Source: Pseudomonadota bacterium
GTDB lineage: Bacteria > Pseudomonadota > Gammaproteobacteria > Burkholderiales > Eutrophovitaceae
Direction of reading: 5' to 3'
DNA length: 38,949 nt
Assembly (NCBI GenBank): GCA_002704665.1
Contig: PAHB01000075.1
Location: 1 to 38,949 of the forward strand
A program made the position numbers and the translations under genes. This document shows, in pieces, positions 1 to 7,453 of the stretch (position 1 is its first letter; each line of letters begins with the position of its first letter). A model generated the notes under the pieces. The model was not told the DNA's origin. It did not search any database and worked only from the letters and a program-made list of their open reading frames with translations.

Positions 1-399
1 CTTGGAAGAGTCGAAGGCAGAACGGGACCTCCGGTTTTAGGGGGAAGCGCCGCCATCATCAAATATCCGGTAAACGAAGATCCAGTAATTGTTTTTGATG
101 TCGGGGTTATGTATGACGTTGCTCAATTATTACCGCTTGCTACAGATTTTATTTTTTTTCATGAGTGTGCCCACATCCGGTATGACACCAGTGATGAATT
201 TTATACAAATTGTCGGGCTGTTGTTGATATGTATGACGCTGGACATCTTGATCAGAAACAATTCTTTTTAATTGAAAAGTACCATCACAGTATGTCTCGG
301 CTACCCATAAAATATGGTGGAGCCGGATTTGTATTTTGGGAAAAAACAAAGCGATGCTTGAGAAAAATTAATCACCCCCTGGTTAGTCACGACATGTAA
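1..399 (+). CDS. C-terminal fragment of an uncharacterised HExxH (metalloprotease-like) protein
   Basis: The frame is open from the first base of the window and stops at 397-399, so only about 132 C-terminal residues are visible; the start lies outside. The visible part holds the motif H-E-C-A-H (bases about 160-174) in a helix preceded by a hydrophobic run, the zinc-binding HExxH signature of many metallopeptidases. A conserved-looking acidic/Cys stretch (DEFYTNCRAV) follows about 7 residues later and could carry a third ligand. I do not recognise the family. It converges on the M20 gene with only 11 bases between the stops. That the product is an active protease is inference from the motif alone. 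Confidence 0.6.
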   Translation, partial: LGRVEGRTGPPVLGGSAAIIKYPVNEDPVIVFDVGVMYDVAQLLPLATDFIFFHECAHIRYDTSDEFYTNCRAVVDMYDAGHLDQKQFFLIEKYHHSMSRLPIKYGGAGFVFWEKTKRCLRKINHPLVSHDM

Positions 400-410
400 T
401 CTTTTTACAA

Positions 411-1730
411 TCATTTTGATAATCTATTAAACAGACACCATTCCGCTATAAAGACTGCGATAACTTGAGAAATTTTTATCACACTGTTAATTGAAACACA
501 TTCGTCAATTCCGTGAATGTTTCTGGCTTTTGGACCGTAACAGGTGGCAGGAGTATCTCCATACAGGTTAAAAGTGCGAGCATCTGTTGTGGCTGCACTT
601 GCAAAAAAATCTGGTTCCGCATTCGTAATCGAAGTGTGGCATTTTGAGAGTGTTTTTACAAAATCGGATTCTAAATCGACTAAACAACCTTGAGATTGAA
701 ATCCTCCGTAAAGTAGGTTTACTTTTAGATCAGAAAGTTCTGGGTTATTTTGAATTGTTTGCGTAATATTTTTCTCGATAGATTTAATTACGTCTTCTGT
801 GTGAATCCCGGGGAAAAAACCTATTCGCAGATTCATCTGACATCGCGTAGCTAGAGAAGATGCCCATTCGCCGCCTTCTATTATTCCGAGATTGAATTTT
901 ATTGGATCCTCCGAATTAGAGAAAGCAGCAGGTCTGTTTTTTTTGTTGTTCCAGTCTTCACAAAGGCTTTTGAGGTGTTGCCATAAGACGAATGCTCCCT
1001 CTATTGCATTTGTGCCATGATTGGCATTCAACACATGGGAGGGTTTGCCAAAAACTTCCATGTTAAGCCACAGTACTCCCACTTGCGCTGACATAATCGT
1101 TTCGTTAAATGGTTCTGGAATAATGGCTGCTTGTGCTTTATATCCTCTTTGTAAACATGCCAGAGCTCCGTTTCCCGTACACTCCTCCTCAACAACCGAT
1201 TGTAGGAAAATATCTGCAGCGGGCTCAAGCCCAATTTTTTTAAACGAATCAAATGCTACTATAAAAGCAGCGATTCCTGCTTTCATATCACCGCTACCTC
1301 TACCGTAAAGATGACCATCTTTTATCGTTGGTTCGAAAGGCGGGTTGGTCCATAGTCTTTCATCGCCGACAGGGACGACGTCTATGTGACCGTTTAAAAT
1401 AAGAGATCGGCCTTTTGGTTTTTCTGGTTTAAATATCCCAACTATGTTTTCATGATTTTCCCAATCCCCAATCGAAGGGGAATATCCTGGATATTTTTTC
1501 AGTTCATCGTGATTTATGCCAAATCTATCAATTGCTAGAGAGCGACTTCTGAATTGCTCCTCAATAAAGTTTTGTGCATGATCTTCATTTCCAAGCAGAC
1601 TGTTTATGCTAACCAAATCTAATATTAATTTTACCAGCGAGTCTTTTTGGTCTTCTATTGCTTGAATCAAATCATGTATCACTTTTGGGTCAACGTTCAA
1701 ATTACTCTTGGACCTACCGATTTGCGACAT
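411..1730 (-). CDS. M20 family deacylase/peptidase (ArgE/DapE type)
   Basis: A zinc-dependent amidohydrolase of the acetylornithine deacetylase/succinyl-diaminopimelate desuccinylase family; such enzymes remove an acyl group from, or hydrolyse, small N-acylated amino acids. Seen: GHIDVVP (His about 115), GRGSGDMKAG (bridging Asp about 148), and the VVEEE catalytic Glu cluster (about 181-183), in family order and at normal length (439 aa). The start at 1730 is chosen because the minus strand reads GGAGG, seven bases, then ATG, and this ATG overlaps the TGA of the upstream acyl-CoA ligase (TGATG), a typical coupled junction. An in-frame ATG at 1769 is possible but would overlap the ligase by 40 bases. 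The substrate cannot be read from the sequence. Pairing with a ligase suggests hydrolysis of an acyl-amide followed by CoA activation of the released acid, which is inference. Confidence 0.88.
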   Translation of the reverse strand: MSQIGRSKSNLNVDPKVIHDLIQAIEDQKDSLVKLILDLVSINSLLGNEDHAQNFIEEQFRSRSLAIDRFGINHDELKKYPGYSPSIGDWENHENIVGIFKPEKPKGRSLILNGHIDVVPVGDERLWTNPPFEPTIKDGHLYGRGSGDMKAGIAAFIVAFDSFKKIGLEPAADIFLQSVVEEECTGNGALACLQRGYKAQAAIIPEPFNETIMSAQVGVLWLNMEVFGKPSHVLNANHGTNAIEGAFVLWQHLKSLCEDWNNKKNRPAAFSNSEDPIKFNLGIIEGGEWASSLATRCQMNLRIGFFPGIHTEDVIKSIEKNITQTIQNNPELSDLKVNLLYGGFQSQGCLVDLESDFVKTLSKCHTSITNAEPDFFASAATTDARTFNLYGDTPATCYGPKARNIHGIDECVSINSVIKISQVIAVFIAEWCLFNRLSK

Positions 1731-3391
1731 CAACTTTTCCTCCATTCTTGCTCTTGTAATCGTCTCCATTGAATTTTTCCTGTGCCTGATTTTGGAAGGT
1801 TTTCAATAAAGCTGATTATTTTTGGCACTTTGTAAGCAGACATGTTTTTTCTGGCCCAAGCTATGATTTCTTCGCCAGTAGTGCCAGCACAGCCCTCTTT
1901 AAGAGATACCACTGCCTTGACGGTTTCCCCTCGTCGTTCGTGGGGTGAGGAGATTATTGCAACCTCTTTTATTTTTGGGTGTTTGTACAGTATGCTTTCC
2001 ACTTCGGCTGGCCAAACTTTAAAACCTGACGCGTTGATCATTCTTTTCAGGCGATCGGAAATATAAAAAAAACCATCAGAATCTTCAAAGCCTAAATCCC
2101 CGGTTCTAAGGTATGTTTTTGATTCAACTGTTACAAATACTTTTGATGTTGCGTCAACGTTATTCCAGTATCGGTTCATGATCTGCGGACCCCTGACTAA
2201 AATCTCTCCACGTTCGTTTTTTTTCAAAGTTTTTAGTGTATCCGGATCCACAATTATTGCCTCAGTATCAAAGTACGGAATCCCTAAACATTGCTTTCTC
2301 AATTCCGCCGGTGGGTTCATATGCGTTTGCGAAATTGTTTCCGTCATTCCGTATCCTTCCATGTATCGAACCCCACATCTATTGTATAGCTCTTGGGCGA
2401 CACTTTCAGGCATAGGTGCTCCCCCACCAAAAATTACTTTAAGAGAAGAAAGATCCTTTGATGCCGTGCTAGTATTGGCTAGTAAATCAACGACCATAGT
2501 TGGAACATTCGCCCAATGTGTGCATGAGTATTTTTCTACTAGAGATCCAGCTAAATCCGGATCCCATCGAGGAAGAATTACCATTTTACTTGCGGTGTAA
2601 ATAGTAGTGTTGAGGCTATGCTGCATGCCAGTAACATGAAACATTGGGGCGGTGGCAAGTGAAACACTTTCGTGGTTCAGATCTTCCCAGAGAGATGCTC
2701 CGACAAGGGAGTGCATCATCGTAAAATGGGTGTGTGTGCATCCCTTAGGTTTTCCGGTTGTTCCAGAGGTGTACAAAATTGCAGCCGCCTCTTTTTTACT
2801 ATTTATAGTTATGGCCTTAGGCTTAGAAGTAATGTTGTAGAGGTTTTTCCACTCAAAAAACTCTTTTGCATTAGAGTGTTTATTTTTGTTGATCAATGAT
2901 TGTGGTAGATGTTTGATTGAATTAGCAGATAAGTAATCTTCGTACTTGGTTGTTAGCAAGTGCTGTAATTGATGCCCTAAAAGTGGTTCGAATTCGGAAA
3001 CAACATTATCGCTTGTAACCGCAACACGACAACCACTGTCTTCGCAGTAGTGTTTTAATTCGCCGGTAACACTCATGGGGTTAATAGGCACAACTACCGC
3101 TCCTGCAATCAGAATTCCATAAAAGGCAATTACAAATTGCGGACTGTTTTGCAGGTCAAGCAAAACCCTATCTCCTTTTTTGATATCACAGTTTTTTTGA
3201 AGGTAAGTAGCAACTAACTCGGCATCGAATCGAACTTTGGAATATGAAATTTCATTTTCAAAAAAAACGATTGCTGTTTTTTCCGGATAGGTTTTAGCTG
3301 AGCTGTATAAATTGTTAGCGACCGAGGTGTTTGGAACATTTATTGACCACGGCAACTTTGATGGCCATATGTTTGAATATTTATTGAGCAT
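1730..3391 (-). CDS. AMP-forming acyl-CoA synthetase (long/medium-chain fatty-acid CoA ligase type)
   Basis: An ANL-superfamily adenylating enzyme that activates a carboxylic acid with ATP and transfers it to CoA. Seen in order: the P-loop YTSGTTGKPKG (residues about 207-217), the YGMTET core motif, the YLRTGDLG motif with the adenosine-binding Asp, the hinge region SDRLKRMINASGFKVWP, and the C-terminal catalytic lysine in SGTGKI. The length (553 aa) is normal for this family. First gene of a two-gene minus-strand operon; its stop overlaps the ATG of the M20 gene. There is only a weak ribosome binding site before the ATG. Which acid is used (fatty, aromatic, branched) is not decidable by eye. 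Confidence 0.9.
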   Translation of the reverse strand: MLNKYSNIWPSKLPWSINVPNTSVANNLYSSAKTYPEKTAIVFFENEISYSKVRFDAELVATYLQKNCDIKKGDRVLLDLQNSPQFVIAFYGILIAGAVVVPINPMSVTGELKHYCEDSGCRVAVTSDNVVSEFEPLLGHQLQHLLTTKYEDYLSANSIKHLPQSLINKNKHSNAKEFFEWKNLYNITSKPKAITINSKKEAAAILYTSGTTGKPKGCTHTHFTMMHSLVGASLWEDLNHESVSLATAPMFHVTGMQHSLNTTIYTASKMVILPRWDPDLAGSLVEKYSCTHWANVPTMVVDLLANTSTASKDLSSLKVIFGGGAPMPESVAQELYNRCGVRYMEGYGMTETISQTHMNPPAELRKQCLGIPYFDTEAIIVDPDTLKTLKKNERGEILVRGPQIMNRYWNNVDATSKVFVTVESKTYLRTGDLGFEDSDGFFYISDRLKRMINASGFKVWPAEVESILYKHPKIKEVAIISSPHERRGETVKAVVSLKEGCAGTTGEEIIAWARKNMSAYKVPKIISFIENLPKSGTGKIQWRRLQEQEWRKS

Positions 3392-3441
3392 ATAATTAAC
3401 TTTGATTCTTTTAATTATTATTAACCGGCAGCATACCAGTC

Positions 3442-3469
3442 TTCTTGTTTGTTAAGATTTGGTTATACT
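3442..3469 (+). promoter_or_regulatory. Possible promoter of the SDR-dadA-hisD-like operon
   Basis: The 110-base divergent gap between the acyl-CoA ligase (-) and the SDR (+) carries TATACT at 3464-3469, a good -10 hexamer 33 bases before the SDR start. The -35 (TTCTTG, 16-base spacer) is poor, so this is a weak call. Confidence 0.3.
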
Positions 3470-3501
3470 ACATAAATATGTTAACCACTTTAGGAAGTAT
3501 T

Positions 3502-4260
3502 ATGAAAGAAAATTTTTTGAAAGGGAAACTAGCTCTAATCACTGGGGCTAGTCGCGGCTTGGGTAGGGAGATGGCTCGCAGCTTGGGCGATGATGGAGCA
3601 AGTATAGCTCTTGTGGGAAGGGCGCAGGAAAAACTCAAAGAGACGCAGGAGCTACTGAAGGGAAGGAGTATTAAAAGTGAGATTTTTGTTGCTGACATAT
3701 CACTAGAGTCTGAGGTGTTAAATTTGAAACGTGACGTGGATACAAAAATGGGTAATCCAGATATCTTAATAAATAATGCGGGTACTGCTATTCGAAAGGA
3801 CGTTGTCGAATTTGGACTCAATGAATGGCAGACGGTGATAAATACCAATCTAACCGGCGCTTTTATAATGTCAAAAGCCTTCTCGCCACACATGATAGAA
3901 TTAGGCTGGGGACGAATCATTAACATCACCTCGATAATGGCTAACGTCGGTAGTCCGGGGAGAAGTGCGTACTGTGCCAGTAAATCAGGACTTTTGGCGC
4001 TCACCAAATGTATGGCTCTTGAGTTGGCAAACACTGGGGTAACCGTTATGGCTATAAGCCCCGGGTTCTACGCAACAGATCTCACCGCCCCTCTACGAGA
4101 GGATCCGGACAAAAATGCGAGCCTAATGAACTCGACGCCGATGGGGAAGTGGGGTAAGCCAGAAGATATTGGTAAAATAGCCAGTTTTATATGCTCGGAC
4201 GGAGCTGATTTTATGACGGGAACAGATATACTCTCAGATGGTGGATGGTTGGCTCAGTAG
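3502..4260 (+). CDS. SDR family oxidoreductase (gluconate 5-dehydrogenase / 3-oxoacyl reductase type)
   Basis: A classical short-chain dehydrogenase of 252 aa that uses NAD(P). Seen: the cofactor motif TGASRGLG (residues about 14-21), NNAG, the catalytic Ser region NITSIM, Tyr157 and Lys161 in YCASK, and the C-terminal G-T-D-I-L-S-D-G-G end typical of the family. The start at 3502 is preferred over upstream in-frame starts (3445, 3481) because AGGAAG lies five to seven bases before it and because the Rossmann fold then begins at residue 10. First gene of a plus-strand group with dadA, a HisD-like dehydrogenase and sufU, with gaps of 113, 95 and 15 bases. The substrate is unknown. Confidence 0.88.
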   Translation: MKENFLKGKLALITGASRGLGREMARSLGDDGASIALVGRAQEKLKETQELLKGRSIKSEIFVADISLESEVLNLKRDVDTKMGNPDILINNAGTAIRKDVVEFGLNEWQTVINTNLTGAFIMSKAFSPHMIELGWGRIINITSIMANVGSPGRSAYCASKSGLLALTKCMALELANTGVTVMAISPGFYATDLTAPLREDPDKNASLMNSTPMGKWGKPEDIGKIASFICSDGADFMTGTDILSDGGWLAQ

Positions 4261-4373
4261 CGTATAAAGATGTTTGGAACTTGTTCGTTAAAACATATAC
4301 TAAATAATTAGGTTGGTAAATAACTGCTAAATCGGCTTGGTGGCAGCTATATAAACGAGGATGGACTTAACAG

Positions 4374-5624
4374 ATGAGGGTTTTAGTGATTGGGGCTGGA
4401 GTTATAGGGGTAACAAGTGCATGGTATCTCGCCAAGGCTGGACATGAAGTGACGGTAATTGATCGGCAGGAAACGCCCGGGACCGGAACGAGTTTTGCCA
4501 ACGGTGGGCAAATTTCTGTGGGGCAGGCCGAGCCGTGGGCTAACCCAGCTGCGCCCTACAAAATCGTTAAGTGGTTGGGAAGAGAAGATGCACCTCTTAT
4601 GTTTAGGTTGCGTTGCGATCCTAAGCAATGGTCTTGGGCTCTTAAATTTCTGAGAGAATGTTTGCCATCAAGAACGCAAAACAATACCTTAACCTGCCTG
4701 CGTCTTGCTGATTACAGTAGAAATAAATTGAAAGAACTCAGAGCCGAGACCGGAATAACCTATGATGATTTGCAAAAGGGAATCTTAACATTGCACTCCG
4801 ATGAGCGGGAATTTGAGATGGCATGTAATCGCGTAGACATTTTTAAAAAAAACGGGGTAGATATACAAATAAAGTCGAAGTCCCAGGTTTTAGAAATCGA
4901 GCCGGCGTTGAAAAAGAGTCACGTAGATATCGTCGGAGCGACTTTTGCTCCGGACGACGAATCAGGGGACGCGCATATATTTACTAACAAAATGAAAGTT
5001 TTGGCGGAAAAAAATGGAGTTACGTTTGGCATGGGGGTAGAGGCCTTAAATTTTCGCACAAATCAAAGTAAAGTGAATTATTTGGAAGCAAATGTGGCAG
5101 GGCGATGTGAAAATTTTTCCGCGGATGCATATGTTGTAGCATTGGGGAGCCATAGTCCAGACATATTGTCAAAAATTGGGGTCAAAATACCAGTTTACCC
5201 CGTGAAAGGTTACTCGGTCACCATACCACTTGAAAATACGGAATTGGCCCCGACAGTTTGTATAACTGACGAAAATGCGAAAATAGCCATATCTAGGCTC
5301 GGTTCTCGGTTAAGAGCTGCGGGAACCGCGGAATTAGCGGGTTATGATTTGTCTATACGAGACGAAAGATGTGAAGCGATAATTTCGAGGGTAAAAAAGT
5401 TGTTTCCGGAGGTCGGGGGATTTAGTAAAGCACGTAAATGGTCAGGCCTAAGACCCGCAGTCCCCAGCAATATTCCGATTATAGGAAAGACAAAATATGA
5501 AAACCTATATGTGAATACTGGTCAAGGTACTTTAGGTTGGACACTGGCGTGCGGTTCCGGCATCGGGCTTGCAAACGTTATAAGCGAAAAACCGCAGGAT
5601 ATTAATTTTCCGTTTTTAAACTGA
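4374..5624 (+). CDS. dadA: D-amino acid dehydrogenase, DadA type (FAD-dependent)
   Basis: A membrane-associated FAD flavoprotein that oxidatively deaminates D-amino acids to 2-oxo acids, feeding electrons to the respiratory chain. Seen: the N-terminal dinucleotide motif GAGVIG (residues 7-12), the DadA-specific block with S-x-A-N-G-G-Q-I-S and PWANPAAP, the internal VYPVKGYS motif, and the C-terminal block TGQGTLGWTLACGSG that closes the FAD site. The length (416 aa) is close to the 430 or so aa of enterobacterial DadA. The ATG is preceded by only a weak ribosome binding site. No alanine racemase (dadX) is adjacent; D-amino acids from peptidoglycan or detrital matter are a plausible source (inference). 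Confidence 0.9.
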   Translation: MRVLVIGAGVIGVTSAWYLAKAGHEVTVIDRQETPGTGTSFANGGQISVGQAEPWANPAAPYKIVKWLGREDAPLMFRLRCDPKQWSWALKFLRECLPSRTQNNTLTCLRLADYSRNKLKELRAETGITYDDLQKGILTLHSDEREFEMACNRVDIFKKNGVDIQIKSKSQVLEIEPALKKSHVDIVGATFAPDDESGDAHIFTNKMKVLAEKNGVTFGMGVEALNFRTNQSKVNYLEANVAGRCENFSADAYVVALGSHSPDILSKIGVKIPVYPVKGYSVTIPLENTELAPTVCITDENAKIAISRLGSRLRAAGTAELAGYDLSIRDERCEAIISRVKKLFPEVGGFSKARKWSGLRPAVPSNIPIIGKTKYENLYVNTGQGTLGWTLACGSGIGLANVISEKPQDINFPFLN

Positions 5625-5719
5625 TGAGTAGCCTGTGAGGGGCGATGGTAGGTATATGTCGCATTTTTTTATAATTCGGCTCTGTATTTTTGGCATAACT
5701 AGTATAGGAGAAATATGAA

Positions 5720-6997
5720 ATGGCACTTTGGTTGAAGGAGGGTATCTCAGAGGAAGAGGATGCCAAAAATCTTGGAAAAGTTAGAAAGACAGTGGAAGAT
5801 GTTTTGGATGATATAAAAAATCGGGGCGATGAGGCGGTCAGAGTTTTATCCTTAAAATTTGATAACTGGAATCCAGAGAAGTTTCGATTAAGTGAAGGTC
5901 AAATCGCTAAATGCATGGAATCTTTACCTCAGCAAGCAATAGATGATATTAAATTTGCGCAGGCGCAAATTAGGAATTTTGCAAAAATACAAAAAAATGC
6001 ATTAAGGGATGTCGAGGTCGAGACTTTACCAGGGGTTATTCTTGGACACAAAAACTTACCGGTGGGCAGTGTAGGGTGCTACGTACCCGGGGGTAAATAT
6101 CCGATGGTAGCTTCTGCTCATATGTCAATCGTGACTGCTAAGGTGGCAGGGGTTGACAGGGTTATAGCCTGCGCACCACCTTATAAAGGTAGCCCTCATC
6201 CTGCTATTGTTACTGCGATGTATCTGGCCGGAGCAGATGAGATTTACGCGCTCGGTGGAATTCAGGCGGTGGGGGCTATGGCTTTGGGCACACAAACGAT
6301 AAAGGCGACAGATATGATTGCAGGGCCCGGAAATGCGTTCGTTGCCGAAGCGAAAAGGCAACTATCGGGTAGAGTCGGAATTGATCTTTTTGCGGGACCC
6401 ACAGAGACACTTGTGATTGCAGATGAAACAGTGGATGGAGAAATGTGCGCCACTGACCTGCTCGGTCAGGCTGAGCATGGACCGAATTCTCCCGCTATTT
6501 TACTGACTACCTCTCGAGCATTAGCTATGGATACAGTATTGGAGATAGAGAAGCAGTTAAAAATTTTAGAAACTGCTGAAGTGGCGGGCCAAGCATGGCG
6601 TGAATATGGACAAGTCATTCTCTGTGAAGATGATTCAGAGATGGTTGAAGTGGCGGATCAAATAGCCTCTGAGCACGTTCAGGTTATGACAAAAAATCCC
6701 GATTTTTTTCTTAGGGAGTTGAAAAATTATGGAGCTCTCTTTTTGGGCCCGGAAACGAATGTATCATTCGGAGATAAGGTAATTGGAACTAATCATACGT
6801 TGCCAACGAGAAAAGCTGCCCGTTACACGGGAGGTTTGTGGGTTGGGAAATTTATTAAAACTTGCACCTATCAAAAAGTTTCTCCGGAGGCGAGCGCTTT
6901 GATTGGAGAGTACTGTTCTCGGCTATGCGCACTTGAGGGTTTTGCTGGACACAAGGCCCAAGCGGATATTCGGGTTGCTCGTTATGGCACAAAGTGA
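5720..6997 (+). CDS. Histidinol dehydrogenase family enzyme, closest in pattern to HpsN-type (sulfopropanediol) dehydrogenases
   Basis: A 425-aa zinc- and NAD-dependent dehydrogenase of the HisD fold that converts a primary alcohol to an acid by two oxidations. The HisD machinery is intact: Gln250, His253, Asp352 and His411 match the zinc ligands, and Glu318-His319 the catalytic pair. Thr228 replaces the Ser that contacts histidinol in HisD, and the loop after GTNHTLPT reads RKAARYTGGLW rather than the HisD pattern with GGAR and SGLSV. From memory this variant pattern is the one seen in HpsN-like proteins of sulfonate users. No other his gene is nearby, and the context is catabolic. AGGAG lies before the ATG. 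The family call is firm; the exact substrate is inference. Confidence 0.85.
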   Translation: MALWLKEGISEEEDAKNLGKVRKTVEDVLDDIKNRGDEAVRVLSLKFDNWNPEKFRLSEGQIAKCMESLPQQAIDDIKFAQAQIRNFAKIQKNALRDVEVETLPGVILGHKNLPVGSVGCYVPGGKYPMVASAHMSIVTAKVAGVDRVIACAPPYKGSPHPAIVTAMYLAGADEIYALGGIQAVGAMALGTQTIKATDMIAGPGNAFVAEAKRQLSGRVGIDLFAGPTETLVIADETVDGEMCATDLLGQAEHGPNSPAILLTTSRALAMDTVLEIEKQLKILETAEVAGQAWREYGQVILCEDDSEMVEVADQIASEHVQVMTKNPDFFLRELKNYGALFLGPETNVSFGDKVIGTNHTLPTRKAARYTGGLWVGKFIKTCTYQKVSPEASALIGEYCSRLCALEGFAGHKAQADIRVARYGTK

Positions 6998-7012
6998 GCT
7001 AGGGGAAAATTA

Positions 7013-7447
7013 ATGGAAAGCTTGTATGATGACGTTATGATGGAACACATTAAGAATGTAAGAAATTACAGGGAAATTGAGGCACCGACTAATATCGCAA
7101 AAGGAACAAACCCTCTTTGCGGAGATCAATTTAGTGTTTTTTTAAAGTTAGATAACGATATTGTTGTAGATTTAAGTTTTCAGTGTGAATGTTGTGGTAT
7201 CTCGATGGCGTCAGCGTCAATGATGACCGAGGTCATAAAAGGTAATTCATTAAAAGACGCGAGGAAGGTGATAGCGGAATTTAAGGATTTTATGCGCGAC
7301 AATGTTGATAGCTTAAGCGTTGGCGGTGATTTGGCGGCGGTGGCTGAGACAGTTGTAAAGTTTCCCTCTAGAATCAACTGCGCTTTGCTAGGATGGAAAA
7401 CTCTAGAAACTGCTTTGAAAGGAGAAAAAGAGATTACTGTAAAGTAG
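7013..7447 (+). CDS. sufU: SufU/IscU-type Fe-S cluster assembly scaffold protein
   Basis: A small (144 aa) NifU-N/IscU-fold protein that accepts sulfur and builds or delivers Fe-S clusters. Seen: Cys36 with Asp38 in P-L-C-G-D, Cys61 in ECCGISMASASMMTE and Cys123 in RINCALLGW, the complete three-Cys plus Asp site of the SufU subfamily; an additional Cys58 and Cys60 sit beside Cys61. It starts 15 bases after the HisD-like gene with AGGGG before the ATG, so the two are very likely co-transcribed. Odd: there is no sufS, sufB, sufD or other cluster-assembly gene in the window, so this is an orphan copy inside a catabolic operon. A sulfur-trafficking role for a neighbour is possible but unproven. 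Confidence 0.88.
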   Translation: MESLYDDVMMEHIKNVRNYREIEAPTNIAKGTNPLCGDQFSVFLKLDNDIVVDLSFQCECCGISMASASMMTEVIKGNSLKDARKVIAEFKDFMRDNVDSLSVGGDLAAVAETVVKFPSRINCALLGWKTLETALKGEKEITVK

Positions 7448-7453
7448 CGGGTG

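Noticed and set aside
2178..2600. 140-codon open frame antisense to the acyl-CoA ligase
   Set aside because: It lies across the conserved C-terminal half of the ligase and shows no independent features.
3468..4034. Long open frame (188 codons) antisense to the SDR gene
   Set aside because: Shadow of a well-supported SDR; Ser/Leu/Phe-rich translation without domains, and no ribosome binding site.
5642..5672. GCGA...TCGC followed by a T run after dadA as a terminator
   Set aside because: Only four base pairs with a loop of about 13 bases; likely chance in an AT-rich gap.
5720..6997. Biosynthetic histidinol dehydrogenase as the function of the HisD-like gene
   Set aside because: No other his genes are near, the substrate-contact Ser is Thr, and the loop after GTNHTLPT differs from HisD; a catabolic paralogue fits better.
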